A stretch of 64,000 bases of DNA, taken from contig UCIT01000018.1 in the NCBI GenBank assembly GCA_900472625.1, positions 111,438-175,437 on the forward strand. The letters are read 5' to 3'. This DNA comes from Hyphomicrobiales bacterium (GTDB taxonomy: Bacteria > Pseudomonadota > Alphaproteobacteria > Rhizobiales > Rhizobiaceae). The translations under genes were made by a program, and so were the position numbers. Positions 1 to 9,414 of the stretch are shown piece after piece (position 1 is the first letter of the stretch; each line of letters starts with the position of its first letter). Under the pieces are notes generated by a model. It was not told the DNA's origin. It saw only the letters and a program-made list of their open reading frames with translations, and did not search any database.

Positions 1-577
1 TGACTGATCAGCAATTGGAAGAGAGTCTTGACGGCACCCTTCGCCTTCTGGGTGGACAACAAGATGTTTGGATTTTCGCTTACGGCTCGTTGATTTGGAA
101 CCCCGCGTTCGACTTCGAAGAGCGTGTCGCGGCCTCTGTGGAGGGCTGGCATCGAAGTTTCTGCCTCTCGGCACCGTTTGGGAGGGCACGCCCGAGAATC
201 CTACCCTTTTCCTGGCGTTGAATGAAGGGGGAAACGCAGAGGGCGTTGCCTACAAGTTACCCAAGGGCCGCGAGCGCGAGGAGCTTCTTCTTGTTTGGCG
301 TCGCGAGATGTTCAGCGAAGGCTACCAAGCCAAATGGGTCGAAGTTCACAGCAACGCGGAGGTATTCCGCGCAATCACTTTCGTGGCAAATCCCAGTGCG
401 ACGAGCTTTGTCGGCGAGCTCACGCCTGAGATTGTCGCCGACCGCCTTCGCAAAGCAAATGGCCCGTTGGGGAGTGGACTTGAGTATCTCTCCGACACGA
501 TCCACCATCTAAAAATGGTCGGGCTGCGCGATGATCTACTTGATACAATCAAGCATCTGGCGGAAGTCGGTAATTAA
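1..577 (+). pseudogene. ChaC-like gamma-glutamylcyclotransferase, frameshifted
   Basis: ChaC enzymes cleave glutathione or gamma-glutamyl peptides to 5-oxoproline. The N-terminal part (frame of base 3) shows the family substrate-site motif as FAYGSLIWNP. After FCLS near base 165 the homology continues one frame over with GTVWEGTPENP, LLVWRREMF and a C-terminal FVANP stretch ending at 577. A single missing base around 160-172 explains this, so the gene is probably inactive unless it is a sequencing error. The window opens with TG directly before ACT GAT CAG CAA, so the true start is probably an ATG whose A lies one base outside. A TTG at 15 is the only start inside. The gene converges on the TetR gene that follows. 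Family call is firm; inactivation is what the sequence shows. Confidence 0.75.
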
Positions 578-612
578 GTTTGAGCCGATGCTACAGCGTG
601 CGAGTTCCGCGA

Positions 613-1254
613 CTAAGGTGCCGGTGCGATTGCGCCCTGCAAAAAAATGGAGACGCACATTCTTGCTCTGGCCGCGATCTCCTCTTTGCTCGGGTATGAA
701 ACCTGTCCAAGCAGAGCCGATCGTTGCGGCTCCATGATCATCATGCCTCTCAACATCCCGCACGCGACATGCGGGTCTTCGAGTTTGAGGACCCCCGCAT
801 CGACCCTAGACCTGAGATAGTCCTCCATGACGTCATTCGTTCGCTCGATCGCTTTCACGTAAAAAGCTGTCGCGATTTCAGGGAAACGATCGGACTCGCT
901 GACAATGAGTTTCAGCAGAGTAACGGTCCGCTCGGAAAGCGTAAGCTCGCCGTACGCAGATAAAATGCGCTCCAGTCCATCGGCTATCGGATGATCCCTT
1001 AGCGCGGAGATGTCCAGGCGAAGTAGGAAATCGTCGATGCGCGCGCTTACGACCGCTGAGAAGAGATCGGATTTCGCCGGAAAGAGGCGATAGAGCGTCT
1101 TGGTCGAGACGCCCGCTATTTGCGCTATCGCGGTGATGCTCGTAGCTTCGTAGCCACCTTCCCGAAATGAACAGCAAGCAGCGTCCACGATCACGGACCT
1201 GGTGTCCTCGTCGCATCTGGTTTGGGGGCGGCCACGTGGCCTTTTAACTTCCAT
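613..1254 (-). CDS. TetR/AcrR-family repressor of the divergent EmrAB pump
   Basis: 213-residue TetR-type regulator. The N-terminal helix-turn-helix has the family pattern ITAIAQIAGVSTKTLYRLFP, where the second helix ends in the usual YxxF segment. The C-terminal two thirds is an all-helical ligand domain. I chose the ATG at 1254 (MEVKRPRGRP) because basic GRP-type leaders precede TetR DNA-binding domains; a longer reading from 1329 would run through the likely operators. It is divergent from the HlyD/EmrB operon with a 108-bp spacer, the standard arrangement for a repressor of a drug pump. The inducer is unknown. Confidence 0.85.
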   Translation of the reverse strand: MEVKRPRGRPQTRCDEDTRSVIVDAACCSFREGGYEATSITAIAQIAGVSTKTLYRLFPAKSDLFSAVVSARIDDFLLRLDISALRDHPIADGLERILSAYGELTLSERTVTLLKLIVSESDRFPEIATAFYVKAIERTNDVMEDYLRSRVDAGVLKLEDPHVACGMLRGMMIMEPQRSALLGQVSYPSKEEIAARARMCVSIFLQGAIAPAP

Positions 1255-1256
1255 AC

Positions 1257-1340
1257 TATTTTGGACCATCATTATTTTCCAAAACCAATTGACCGCTTCT
1301 CGAGTACAGCATATTTTGGAACACAGCAAGTTTCCTAAAT
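1257..1340. promoter_or_regulatory. Candidate TetR operators in the tetR-emrA divergent promoter
   Basis: The spacer has a direct repeat TATTTTGGA at 1257-1265 and 1312-1320. An inverted partner TCCAAAA lies at 1278-1284. Downstream of the second copy GGAAC pairs with GTTTCC (1318-1334). Repeats of one half-site between divergent regulator and pump genes are what TetR operators usually look like. The role is inferred. Confidence 0.5.
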
Positions 1341-1362
1341 AACGCTCAACCGAGATATCGTC

Positions 1363-2547
1363 ATGACAGATAACGTCCGCCTGCTGAACCCCTCAAAGCC
1401 GGTTGCGGAGAAAACGAACCCACCACTTGGGGAAACCCCAGCCAAAGTCGTACAGGAGCTCGCGCTCGGTGCGTCACTCTCCGGTGTGGAGGCCGCTCCG
1501 AAGAAGCGAAAGCGAGGGCGTGGGGTGCTCGTTGTCGGTGGACTGATTCTGCTCGCCGGCGTTGCGTACTATGGCCACAACTACTGGACGGTCGGCCGTT
1601 TTCAAGTCGAGACTGATGACGCCTATGTCAAAGCGGACAGCAGTGCAATCGCGCCAAAGGTTTCGGGCTACCTGAAGGAAGTCTTGGTGTCCGACAACCA
1701 ATCGGTAAAAGCCGGCGACCCTCTGGCTCGGATCGATGACCGCGACTTCAAGGCCGCGTTCGATCAAGCGAACGCGGACGTTCTCGCAGCACAGGCGACC
1801 TTGGAAGCCAGCAAGGCAACCCTGGATATCCAGCAGTCCAATATTGCCGCCGCAAGAGCTACGCTTGAGGTAGACAAGGCGAATGAGCTCTACGCCGAAC
1901 AGAACAACAAACGCTATTCCAATCTGGCGACAAGCGGCTATGCCCCGGTGCAGACAGCTCAGCAAGCGGCCTCTCAAATCGCCGTCGCCAAGGCTACCAT
2001 TTCACGCGATGAGGCCGCCCTCGAAACGGCGCAGAAACAGGTTTTGCTCATTAACGCCCAGATCGCGCAGGCCACGGCGAACGTCGCTAGAGCGCAGGCC
2101 AGTCAACGACAGGCCGAGTTGAACCTCGGTTACACCACAGTCTTCGCTCCTGTTGACGGAACCGTCGGCAACAGAACGCTCCGGACGGGTCAGTACGTCC
2201 AAGCGGGTACGCAGCTGATGTCATTGGTCCCCACACAACAAGTGTACGTAATCGCAAATTACAAAGAGACGCAGTTGACCGACGTTCGGCCCGGGCAGGA
2301 AGTCGAGATCGACGTCGATATGTTCCCTGACAAGCGATACACCGGGCACGTTGATAGCATTGCGCCTGCGAGCGGCCAGGAATTCGCGCTTCTGCCACCT
2401 GACAACGCCACTGGTAACTTCACCAAGGTCGTTCAGCGCATACCGGTGAAGATCGTGCTCACTAGCGATGAGGTTAAGGACGGCAGGCTTCGGCCAGGTA
2501 TGTCAGTGCAGCCGGTGATCGACATTCGGTCCGGTACCGACAAGTAG
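1363..2547 (+). CDS. emrA: HlyD/EmrA-family membrane fusion protein
   Basis: Periplasmic adaptor (394 aa) that links an inner-membrane MFS pump to an outer-membrane channel for drug export. A cytoplasmic leader is followed by one membrane anchor at about residues 51-70. Next comes the N-terminal biotinyl-lipoyl half (DDAYVKADSSAIAPKVSGY), a long alanine/glutamine-rich helical hairpin at about 130-250, the second lipoyl half (APVDGTVGN) and a beta-barrel region with FALLPPDNATGNFTKVVQR, which is typical of EmrA. The 11-bp gap to the next gene makes an emrAB operon. Probably controlled by the divergent TetR gene. Confidence 0.9.
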   Translation: MTDNVRLLNPSKPVAEKTNPPLGETPAKVVQELALGASLSGVEAAPKKRKRGRGVLVVGGLILLAGVAYYGHNYWTVGRFQVETDDAYVKADSSAIAPKVSGYLKEVLVSDNQSVKAGDPLARIDDRDFKAAFDQANADVLAAQATLEASKATLDIQQSNIAAARATLEVDKANELYAEQNNKRYSNLATSGYAPVQTAQQAASQIAVAKATISRDEAALETAQKQVLLINAQIAQATANVARAQASQRQAELNLGYTTVFAPVDGTVGNRTLRTGQYVQAGTQLMSLVPTQQVYVIANYKETQLTDVRPGQEVEIDVDMFPDKRYTGHVDSIAPASGQEFALLPPDNATGNFTKVVQRIPVKIVLTSDEVKDGRLRPGMSVQPVIDIRSGTDK

Positions 2548-2558
2548 GAGTTTTCGAC

Positions 2559-4121
2559 ATGGCAGCGGCTCAAACTTCGAGCGCCAGCGCTCGAGAATGG
2601 ATTGCCGTGCTCGCCGGCATGATCGGCGCATTCATGGCTATCCTGAATATCCAAATCACGAACGCATCCCTACTCGATATTGAAGGAGGGATTGGCACTG
2701 GTGTCGATAACGGTGCGTGGATCTCGACTTCCTACCTTATCGGGGAAATCGTCGTTATCCCGTTGACCGCTTATTTTAGCAGCGTCTTCTCGTTCCGTCG
2801 GTACATACTGGCGAACTCGATCCTCTTCCCGCTGTTTTCAATCGCGTGTTCGCTCGCCCACGATCTGGGAACAATGATCGTGCTGCGTGGTTTGCAGGGC
2901 TTCGCCGGGGGTGTTCTGATTCCGATGGCTTTCACGATGGTTCTCACCAAGCTACCCAAGAACCAGCAACCGCTCGGGCTTGCGATCTTCGCGCTGTCGG
3001 TGACGTTCGCCCCTGCGATCGGCCCTACGATCGGCGGCTACCTGACGGAGAACTATGGCTGGCAGACGATTTTTTACATCAATGCGCTTCCTAGCGCGAT
3101 CATGGCGGTCGCGCTGGCAGCTACGCTCGATCCGTCTCCAATGCGTTTAGGACTTCTCAAGGAAGGGGATTGGTTCGGCATCGTCACGATGACGATCGGT
3201 CTGGCAGCGTTCCAGACTGTTCTCGAGGAAGGCAACAAGGACGACTGGTTCTCGTCACCATTCATCGTAAAGCTCAGTATTTTGGCCGCTGTGTTTCTCG
3301 GCGCATTCATATGGATCGAATTGACCGTCGAAAAGCCGCTCGTGAAGCTCAGACTGCTCGCCCAAAGGAACTTTGGCATCGGCGTGATGGTCAATGTCCT
3401 GGTTGGGATAGCCCTGTTCGGTACGGTCTACATACTTCCTCAGTATCTGGGGCAAGTTCAACGCTACAACGCTGAACAGATTGGTTACGTCCTCGCCTGG
3501 ACTGGTCTTCCGCAGCTGCTCCTCATACCGCTCGTCCCTATACTGATGAAGCGTTTCGACGCGCGCTACATCGGGTTTGTGGGCATATCGATTTTTGCCG
3601 CAAGCTGCTTCCTGAACATATATCTCTCAGCGGACAATGCAGGGGATCAGTTTTGGATACCAAATATCATCCGCGCAATCGGGCAGGCGCTGGTGCTGAC
3701 GCCGATTACCGCCATCACCACCGGTGGCATCGCTCCGGCTGACGCCGCGGCTGCTTCCGGTCTTACGAATATGCTCCGAAACCTGGGCGGAGCCGTAGGC
3801 ACGGCTTCGCTCGGAACAATTCTCACAAAGCGGGAACAGTTCCACTCAAATGTGATCGGACAGTCGGTCACAATGGCACGCGACGAGGTGCGCCTGCGCG
3901 TGGATACTCTCACCGGGTACTTCATGTCGCACGGCGTAACAGACAAGGCTCAGGCGACAAAACAATCGATCGTCGCCCTCGGCCGCGTCGTAAGAAAGCA
4001 GGCCTTGATAATGGGATTCAGCGACACGTTCGCCGTCATTGGCACCGTACTGGCGATTGCCGCTTTGGCGTTGTTGTTGGCAAAGCGGTCCGCAGCTGGC
4101 GGGGGTGCTGGCGCTCACTGA
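2559..4121 (+). CDS. emrB: EmrB/QacA-type MFS drug:proton antiporter (DHA2)
   Basis: 520-residue inner-membrane pump of the 14-helix DHA2 family. Visible landmarks are the first helix ending in IQITNASL, the motif C region FAPAIGPTIGGYLTE followed by YGWQTIFYIN (family hallmark), and the late PADAAAASGLTNMLRNLGGA stretch typical of EmrB. A clear TAGGAG ribosome site precedes the ATG. It follows the membrane fusion gene directly and is followed by a strong terminator, so the operon is two genes. Substrate cannot be read from sequence; hydrophobic drugs or uncouplers are usual for this type. Confidence 0.92.
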   Translation: MAAAQTSSASAREWIAVLAGMIGAFMAILNIQITNASLLDIEGGIGTGVDNGAWISTSYLIGEIVVIPLTAYFSSVFSFRRYILANSILFPLFSIACSLAHDLGTMIVLRGLQGFAGGVLIPMAFTMVLTKLPKNQQPLGLAIFALSVTFAPAIGPTIGGYLTENYGWQTIFYINALPSAIMAVALAATLDPSPMRLGLLKEGDWFGIVTMTIGLAAFQTVLEEGNKDDWFSSPFIVKLSILAAVFLGAFIWIELTVEKPLVKLRLLAQRNFGIGVMVNVLVGIALFGTVYILPQYLGQVQRYNAEQIGYVLAWTGLPQLLLIPLVPILMKRFDARYIGFVGISIFAASCFLNIYLSADNAGDQFWIPNIIRAIGQALVLTPITAITTGGIAPADAAAASGLTNMLRNLGGAVGTASLGTILTKREQFHSNVIGQSVTMARDEVRLRVDTLTGYFMSHGVTDKAQATKQSIVALGRVVRKQALIMGFSDTFAVIGTVLAIAALALLLAKRSAAGGGAGAH

Positions 4122-4143
4122 ACAACAGCGGATCCGCTTGGAA

Positions 4144-4178
4144 AAAGACCCTGCTCCTTTGGTGCAGGGTCTTTTTTT
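4144..4178 (+). terminator. Rho-independent terminator of emrAB
   Basis: AAAGACCCTGC (4144-4154) pairs with GCAGGGTCTTT (4164-4174) around a 9-nt loop and is followed by a run of T (seven from 4172). It lies 22 bp after the emrB stop. Textbook intrinsic terminator. Confidence 0.9.
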
Positions 4179-4267
4179 GTGCGGCAGTCCTCGGACTAAT
4201 AATGGCAGATTCTCGCCCCTTGCCGAGGTTGAGATCAGACGCCCGAGAGCAGATGTTGCCCTCAAGG

Positions 4268-4286
4268 CCGGGTACCCCGGTTTTTT
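4268..4286 (+). terminator. Second terminator-like hairpin just upstream of katA
   Basis: CCGGG (4268-4272) and CCCGG (4276-4280) flank TAC and are followed by six T. The stem is short but GC-rich. It lies 28 bp before the catalase ATG, so it could stop read-through or attenuate catalase transcription. Function inferred. Confidence 0.45.
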
Positions 4287-4313
4287 GTGTTGAACATCAA
4301 AAGGGCATCAATA

Positions 4314-5771
4314 ATGGATAGCAAAAAGCCATTGACGACCGCGGCCGGAGCTCCCGTGGTCGACAACTTCAATATTCAGACGGCGGGCCCGCGCGGTCCC
4401 GCTCTTCTCCAAGACGTGTGGTTGATTGAAAAGCTCGCTCACTTCGACCGCGAAGTGATTCCCGAGCGTCGCATGCATGCCAAGGGCGCTGGGGCGTACG
4501 GCACCTTTACGGTGACCAACGACATCACCGCCTACACGCGTGCGAGCATTTTCGCGCAAGTCGGCAAGAAGACGGACATGTTCGCTCGCTTCTCGACTGT
4601 CGCCGGCGAACGGGGCGCTGCCGACGCGGAGCGTGATATCCGAGGATTTGCTCTCAAGTTCTACACCGAACAGGGCAACTGGGATCTTGTTGGAAATAAC
4701 ACGCCGGTCTTCTTCTTCCGTGATCCGCTTCGCTTCCCCGATTTGAACCATGCGGTAAAACGCGACCCTCGCACTGGTATGAGAAACCCGGAAACCAACT
4801 GGGATTTCTGGACCTCCATTCCGGAGTCTCTGCACCAGGTAACGATCGTCATGAGCGAACGTGGGATCCCCGCTACCTACAGGCACATGCACGGTTTCGG
4901 AAGCCACACCTACAGCTTCATCAACGGGGCGAACGAACGTTTTTGGGTAAAGTTTACTTTCAAGACACAGCAGGGCATCAAGAACCTCACGGATGCCGAG
5001 GCTACCGATCTCATCGGTCGCGATCGCGAAAGCCATCACCGCGATCTCTATGACAGCATCGAGAACGGCGAGTTCCCGCGCTGGACGCTCTACGTCCAGG
5101 TGATGCCGGAGACAGTAGCCGAGACACATCCGGTGAACCCATTCGATCTGACGAAGGTTTGGCCACACAAGGACTATCCGCTTATCGAAGTAGGCGTGAT
5201 GGAGCTAAACCGTAATGCGGAAAACTACTTCGCCGAGATCGAGCAGGCTTCATTCACCCCTGCGGCGGTTGTTCCGGGCATCGGCTTCTCTCCGGATCGT
5301 ATGCTGCAAGCACGCCTATTCTCTTACGGCGACGCAGCGCGCTATAGACTGGGTGTGAACCACCACCAGATCCCGGTCAACGCTCCCAAGAACCCTCACA
5401 ATTCGTACCATAGGGACGGCGCTATGCGGGTCGATGGAAACCATGGCTCTGCCAAGGCGTATGTGCCCAACTCGCACGGCGACTGGCCGGAGCAGCCTGC
5501 CTATCGCGAGCCGCCGCTGAAAATCTCAGGTGACGCGGATCATTGGGATCATCGGGTAGACGTCGACCACTTTGAACAGCCGGGAAATCTTTTCCGGATG
5601 ATGACAGCCGAACAGCGCCAGGTTCTTTTCAACAACACGGCACGCGCTATGGAAGCCGTCTCGGACGAGGTGAGACAGCGTCACATCGACAACTGCACGA
5701 GAGCAGATCCCGCCTACGGCGAGGGTGTCGCGAAAGCCTTGGCGGCGCGTCCGGCGCTGGCTGCCGAGTAG
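4314..5771 (+). CDS. katA: Monofunctional heme catalase (clade 3, small subunit)
   Basis: Converts hydrogen peroxide to water and oxygen in the cytoplasm. About 485 aa, the usual size of small-subunit catalases. Seen: the distal histidine motif [12 protein letters not shown], the heme-pocket block [19 protein letters not shown], the [10 protein letters not shown] block with its asparagine, and the proximal heme-ligand motif [14 protein letters not shown], followed by NHHQIPVN. The ATG at 4314 (MDSKKPLT) starts the protein; the longer reading from TTG 4287 runs into the terminator-like T-run. It precedes an HD-domain gene by 38 bp and sits between pump genes, which fits an oxidant/xenobiotic stress block. 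Confidence 0.95.
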   Translation: MDSKKPLTTAAGAPVVDNFNIQTAGPRGPALLQDVWLIEKLAHFDREVIPERRMHAKGAGAYGTFTVTNDITAYTRASIFAQVGKKTDMFARFSTVAGERGAADAERDIRGFALKFYTEQGNWDLVGNNTPVFFFRDPLRFPDLNHAVKRDPRTGMRNPETNWDFWTSIPESLHQVTIVMSERGIPATYRHMHGFGSHTYSFINGANERFWVKFTFKTQQGIKNLTDAEATDLIGRDRESHHRDLYDSIENGEFPRWTLYVQVMPETVAETHPVNPFDLTKVWPHKDYPLIEVGVMELNRNAENYFAEIEQASFTPAAVVPGIGFSPDRMLQARLFSYGDAARYRLGVNHHQIPVNAPKNPHNSYHRDGAMRVDGNHGSAKAYVPNSHGDWPEQPAYREPPLKISGDADHWDHRVDVDHFEQPGNLFRMMTAEQRQVLFNNTARAMEAVSDEVRQRHIDNCTRADPAYGEGVAKALAARPALAAE

Positions 5772-5809
5772 TGTGGCCGAGCGACCAACATATCTACGAA
5801 GGAATGATC

Positions 5810-6460
5810 ATGAGTAAATCCAGTGAAGTTGTCGCCGGCGTCGCGATCCCTGATAGCGCCATGGCAAAAGCTGCTACAGATCTCGTAAGGGAGACTGAGA
5901 CCGACCTTTTGTACCACCATTCACGCCGGGTCTTTCTGTTCGGGGCGTTGAGCGGAGAGCGTAAGGGGCTCAAGTACGATGCAGAGCTTCTCTACATCGG
6001 CGCGATGTTCCATGACATGGGCATTATGGACAAGTACGCAAGCGATACAGAGCGCTTCGAAGTCGACGGTGCCAATGCCGCGCGCGATTTTCTAAAGTCC
6101 TACGAAGTCTCTGAGCGAGACGTCGATGACGTCTGGGATTCCATTGCGCTGCACACAACTCCGGGCATCCCTCAGCACAAGCGACCAACGGTTGCCTTGG
6201 TCACCGCTGGCGTGGAAATGGATGTTCTCGGAATTGGCTACAACGAGTTCTCCGATAGCCAACGTGAAGAGGTCTGCGCGTGCCATCCCCGCGGCCTCAA
6301 ATTTAAACATGGCATCCTAAGCTCGTTTTGCCTGGGCACGATCCGCAAACCGGAAACGACATTCGGCAACGTGAAAGCCGACGTTCTCGCCAAGATGGAT
6401 CCGACATATCAAAGGAAGGACTTCGCCGAGTTGATCCTGAACTCTCCCTGGGAGAGCTAG
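5810..6460 (+). CDS. HD-domain hydrolase, cyanamide hydratase-like
   Basis: 216-residue HD-superfamily metal-dependent hydrolase. Metal ligands visible: His in LLYHHSRRVF, the HD pair in AMFHDMG, and a later conserved IALHTTPG. This arrangement, with the acidic HP.GLKFKHG stretch near the end, resembles the cyanamide hydratase (Ddi2/Cah) type HD proteins. AAGGA at 5799-5803, six bases before the ATG at 5810, decides the start over the ATG at 5804. Probably co-transcribed with catalase. The true substrate is not known; cyanamide hydration to urea is one possibility, not shown. Confidence 0.75.
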   Translation: MSKSSEVVAGVAIPDSAMAKAATDLVRETETDLLYHHSRRVFLFGALSGERKGLKYDAELLYIGAMFHDMGIMDKYASDTERFEVDGANAARDFLKSYEVSERDVDDVWDSIALHTTPGIPQHKRPTVALVTAGVEMDVLGIGYNEFSDSQREEVCACHPRGLKFKHGILSSFCLGTIRKPETTFGNVKADVLAKMDPTYQRKDFAELILNSPWES

Positions 6461-6463
6461 GAT

Positions 6464-7432
6464 CTAGGGGGGCGTCTTCACGTTGAAGCGCTCCCTATAT
6501 TCCGCGGGTGTGACACCCAGCCGCTTGGTGAAGACCTGCCGCATGCGTTTCGGATTACCGAAACCGCACAAATGCGCGACCACCTTGAGCGGCTGGGTCG
6601 TGGCCTCGAGAATATGACGCGCGGCGTCAATTCTCGCTCTTTCCACGAACTCCGCGGGCGTGACCTTCGCAAAATCCACAAAGGATCTTGCGAAGGTCCG
6701 ACTGCTCATTCCGGCGGCCTTCGCGAGATCCGCAACGGTCAAAGGTGCCGCAAGGTTTTCCGTGATGAATTTAGTGAGATCGGTCAACGGCGACTTTTCA
6801 TCCGCGATCATCTCAATGTATGGACTGAACTGAGACTGACCACCTTGTCGCTGCGCCGCCACGACTAGCCGCTTGGCTACAGCAACGGCTAACGCCCCAC
6901 CGTGATGCTCCCTGATGACCGCCAGGGCAAGGTCGATCCCGGCCGTAACACCGGCGGAGGTTAGCAGCGGGCCATCTCTGAGGTAGATACGATCATAGTC
7001 GATCTTGGCTTGAGGATAGAGCGTGGCCAGTTGGCCGGCGTTTTGCCAGTGCGTCGTCGCATATCTGCCATCTAGTAGACCAGCGGCCCCGAGACAGAAG
7101 GCTCCGGTACAAACCGAGCCGTAAGTCTCGCTCACCTTGGCAAGGCGGCGAATGCAGTCCGTGGTTTCATCGTCTATGACTGCAGTTGGTAACTGCGGAC
7201 CGCCGGCTACCAAAAATAGGTCGAATGGGCCTTTGGCTCCCAAGTAGTCGACATCGGCAAGAAGACCCATCCCGTTCGATGCCCGGATGCGGGATGTCGT
7301 GGGGCCGATCAAAGTGATTGAATAGCCTTCGCCTTGTGGCAGGATGTCGGTTGCCTCAGAGAAAACGTCTAATGGTCCCGAGACGTCCAGCGCCTGGACG
7401 CCGTCGAATATCAACATCCCAACTGATCTCAT
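6464..7432 (-). CDS. GlxA-type regulator: DJ-1/PfpI domain plus AraC helix-turn-helix
   Basis: 322 aa. Residues about 1-170 form a class I glutamine-amidotransferase-like (DJ-1/PfpI) fold with the elbow motif SVCTGAFCLGAAGLL. Residues about 215-315 form an AraC DNA-binding domain ending in the family signature GFGNPKRMRQVFTKRLGVTPAEYRERF. Such proteins activate small catabolic or stress genes. It lies 57 bp downstream of the MFS gene on the same strand, so MarR, MFS and this gene may be one transcript. It converges with the HD gene with a 3-bp gap. Targets unknown. Confidence 0.88.
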   Translation of the reverse strand: MRSVGMLIFDGVQALDVSGPLDVFSEATDILPQGEGYSITLIGPTTSRIRASNGMGLLADVDYLGAKGPFDLFLVAGGPQLPTAVIDDETTDCIRRLAKVSETYGSVCTGAFCLGAAGLLDGRYATTHWQNAGQLATLYPQAKIDYDRIYLRDGPLLTSAGVTAGIDLALAVIREHHGGALAVAVAKRLVVAAQRQGGQSQFSPYIEMIADEKSPLTDLTKFITENLAAPLTVADLAKAAGMSSRTFARSFVDFAKVTPAEFVERARIDAARHILEATTQPLKVVAHLCGFGNPKRMRQVFTKRLGVTPAEYRERFNVKTPP

Positions 7433-7489
7433 TCAAAGGTTCCCCTTGGTCATGCCCGCTCTCTCTCGGCCGCCCTGAGACGGATCGTG

Positions 7490-8857
7490 TCAGATCTTGC
7501 GTGCGCGTAGCGTAAGCGAGGTGGCCGCGGCCGCAAGCGAAGTTCCGCAGATTATCCAGAACGCAGCGGTGAAATCCGCGCTCTGATCAGCCGCTCCGGT
7601 CACCGCCACCAAAATGGCGATACCGAGGGCTCCACCAATCTGACGCGAGGTATTGAGTATCCCGCTTCCTGCGGAATACACCTCCGGGGCCAGTGCAGAA
7701 GTGCCGCCTGCGAGAAAGCCCGCCTGTGCCATCCCCGCTGCGATGCCGGAGAGCGCAAAGCCAGGGAGAAATCCGAGTGCAAAGTTGGTTTCCTGTCTCA
7801 GATATGTTAGCCACCAGAGGCTTGCAGCTACGAAGAAAATGCTTCCGGTCAATGTCAGAGCTCTTGGCGAAACCTTGCCTCGGCCGGACAATATCGAGGT
7901 CGTGCCCGCAAGAGCCGGACCAATCGCGTAGGCTATCCCGGCTCGAGCTGGATCCCATTGCCAAACCTGAGTGAGGTAGAGGGTCCCTCCGAGGATCGAC
8001 ATCGAAAAACCGGTGTAGAACGCGAGCATTCCTACTGTGGCCAGTGTAAACTCAGCGTTTTGGAACACCTGGAGATTGAGAGCCGGGTTCTCCACTGTTC
8101 GACAGCGTAAAACGAAACCGACGATAAGAATGACGCCGGTGCCCGCGACTACCCATAGTTTTGCGCTCGTCAGCCCCCAGTCTTCGAAATAGGAGATGGC
8201 CGCAACTATGCACGCTGTCCCACCGGCGAAGAAGGCCGATCCAACGATGTCAGGGATCCCCGTTTCCGTGAGTTTGGTTTCATCGAGATAGCGGCAGAGG
8301 AAGACTGCTGGAATGGCAACGGGCAAATTGATGAGGAAAATCAGCCGCCAGTCTATATGGACAAGCAGGCCGCCAATCACGGGTCCAAGGGCAGCCCCGA
8401 CCGAGGCGATCGCCGCCCATACAGCGACCATCTGCTTGTGTTTGGACGGTGGATAGGCAGCCAACAGCAAGCCAATTGATGAAGGGATCATCAATGCTGC
8501 CCCCACACCCTTCAGTGTCCGCGCGGCAATGAGGAGAGGGATATTTGGCGCTAATGCACAGCCTGCGCTGGCGATTGCAAAAACGATAAGGCCACTACGA
8601 AAGAGCATCCGGCGACCAAACCGATCACCCATTCTACCGCCTGGCACGAGCATAGCGGCGAAGGCAATCGAGTAAGCGCTCAGAACCCAGGACATTGACT
8701 GGTTCGATGCGCCCGGAAAGCTATGGCGTATGGAAGGAAATGCGATGTTGACGATGAACAGGTCCAAAGCAGACAAAAGACTGCCCGCGGCAACCACGGT
8801 TAGGGTCAGTTTGGACAGGGAGTTGGTGGAAGAGCGTGCATCGAGATGCTGATCCAT
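7490..8857 (-). CDS. MFS drug-efflux transporter (DHA2 type)
   Basis: 455-residue multi-spanning membrane protein. It opens with LDLFIVNIAFPSI as the first helix, a standard DHA2 start, then GGRMGDRFGRRMLFRSG (motif A), and GAALGPVIGGLLVHIDWRLIFLIN (motif C plus the WRxIFxIN segment). The MarR gene upstream on the same strand and a perfect palindrome between them point to a substrate-inducible pump. Its ribosome site sits in one arm of a small hairpin (8864-8880). Confidence 0.9.
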   Translation of the reverse strand: MDQHLDARSSTNSLSKLTLTVVAAGSLLSALDLFIVNIAFPSIRHSFPGASNQSMSWVLSAYSIAFAAMLVPGGRMGDRFGRRMLFRSGLIVFAIASAGCALAPNIPLLIAARTLKGVGAALMIPSSIGLLLAAYPPSKHKQMVAVWAAIASVGAALGPVIGGLLVHIDWRLIFLINLPVAIPAVFLCRYLDETKLTETGIPDIVGSAFFAGGTACIVAAISYFEDWGLTSAKLWVVAGTGVILIVGFVLRCRTVENPALNLQVFQNAEFTLATVGMLAFYTGFSMSILGGTLYLTQVWQWDPARAGIAYAIGPALAGTTSILSGRGKVSPRALTLTGSIFFVAASLWWLTYLRQETNFALGFLPGFALSGIAAGMAQAGFLAGGTSALAPEVYSAGSGILNTSRQIGGALGIAILVAVTGAADQSADFTAAFWIICGTSLAAAATSLTLRARKI

Positions 8858-8863
8858 GAGAAG

Positions 8864-8880
8864 CCTCGTTGTTAACGAGG
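8864..8880 (-). promoter_or_regulatory. Hairpin holding the ribosome site of the MFS gene
   Basis: On the minus-strand transcript CCTCGTT, AAC and AACGAGG form a 7-bp stem with a 3-nt loop. The second arm carries GAGG, six bases before the ATG at 8857. Folding would hide the ribosome site. Structure is seen; translational control is inferred. Confidence 0.45.
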
Positions 8881-8898
8881 TTCTTCATAGGTCGACTC

Positions 8899-8915
8899 AC
8901 TTGCATAATGCAAGT
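8899..8915. promoter_or_regulatory. Perfect 17-bp palindrome, probable MarR operator
   Basis: ACTTGCAT and ATGCAAGT surround a single A. It lies between the marR stop and the MFS start, 42 bp before the MFS ATG. Size and symmetry fit a MarR dimer site. Binding is inferred. Confidence 0.6.
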
Positions 8916-8934
8916 TAGTTCGCTGGTAAGGTAC

Positions 8935-9393
8935 TCAGGCTAGCTCGCTGTCGACTACGGTGTCCATGTTTTCCCGGAATGTTTTCGCGTTGTCCGCTCC
9001 ATAAGCGCGGTCGAAAGCTGCCTGCGCACGATCCCAACCGGGCCGGCCTGCAGCCACGCATCCCAGACCTTTATCCGTCACCGAAACAATCCGTGCGCGC
9101 TTGTCTTTCTCGCTAACTTCGATAGTCACAAGGCCATCGCGCTCGAGGGGGCGTAGATTGTGACCAACCGTAGCTCGGTCCATCGCCATCAGCTCGGCGA
9201 GTTCAAGCATCGTTTTGGGTCCTCGGTGCTTGAGGTAGCCAAGGATCGAGTATTGAGTGATTTTTACTCCGCTGTCTGCGATGCACTCATCGTAGAAGCG
9301 GGTCAGCGTCCGGGCCGCGCGCCGAACCTTGGTGCAATTGCACAAAGATGGAATATCCGGCTCAACTTGGGCTCGTGTCTTCTTCGCTGTCAT
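8935..9393 (-). CDS. MarR-family regulator
   Basis: 152 aa winged-helix regulator. The core shows GPKTMLELAELMAMDRATVGHN (recognition helices) and PLERDGLVTIEVSEKDKRAR (wing), the family pattern LxRDGLV...DxR. The N-terminal CNCTKVRRAARTLTRFYDE carries two Cys, which could allow redox sensing, though that is not shown. It is the first gene before the MFS pump and probably represses it through the 8899-8915 palindrome. Confidence 0.88.
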   Translation of the reverse strand: MTAKKTRAQVEPDIPSLCNCTKVRRAARTLTRFYDECIADSGVKITQYSILGYLKHRGPKTMLELAELMAMDRATVGHNLRPLERDGLVTIEVSEKDKRARIVSVTDKGLGCVAAGRPGWDRAQAAFDRAYGADNAKTFRENMDTVVDSELA

Positions 9394-9414
9394 GACGCTT
9401 CCTGTCTATTGGGG

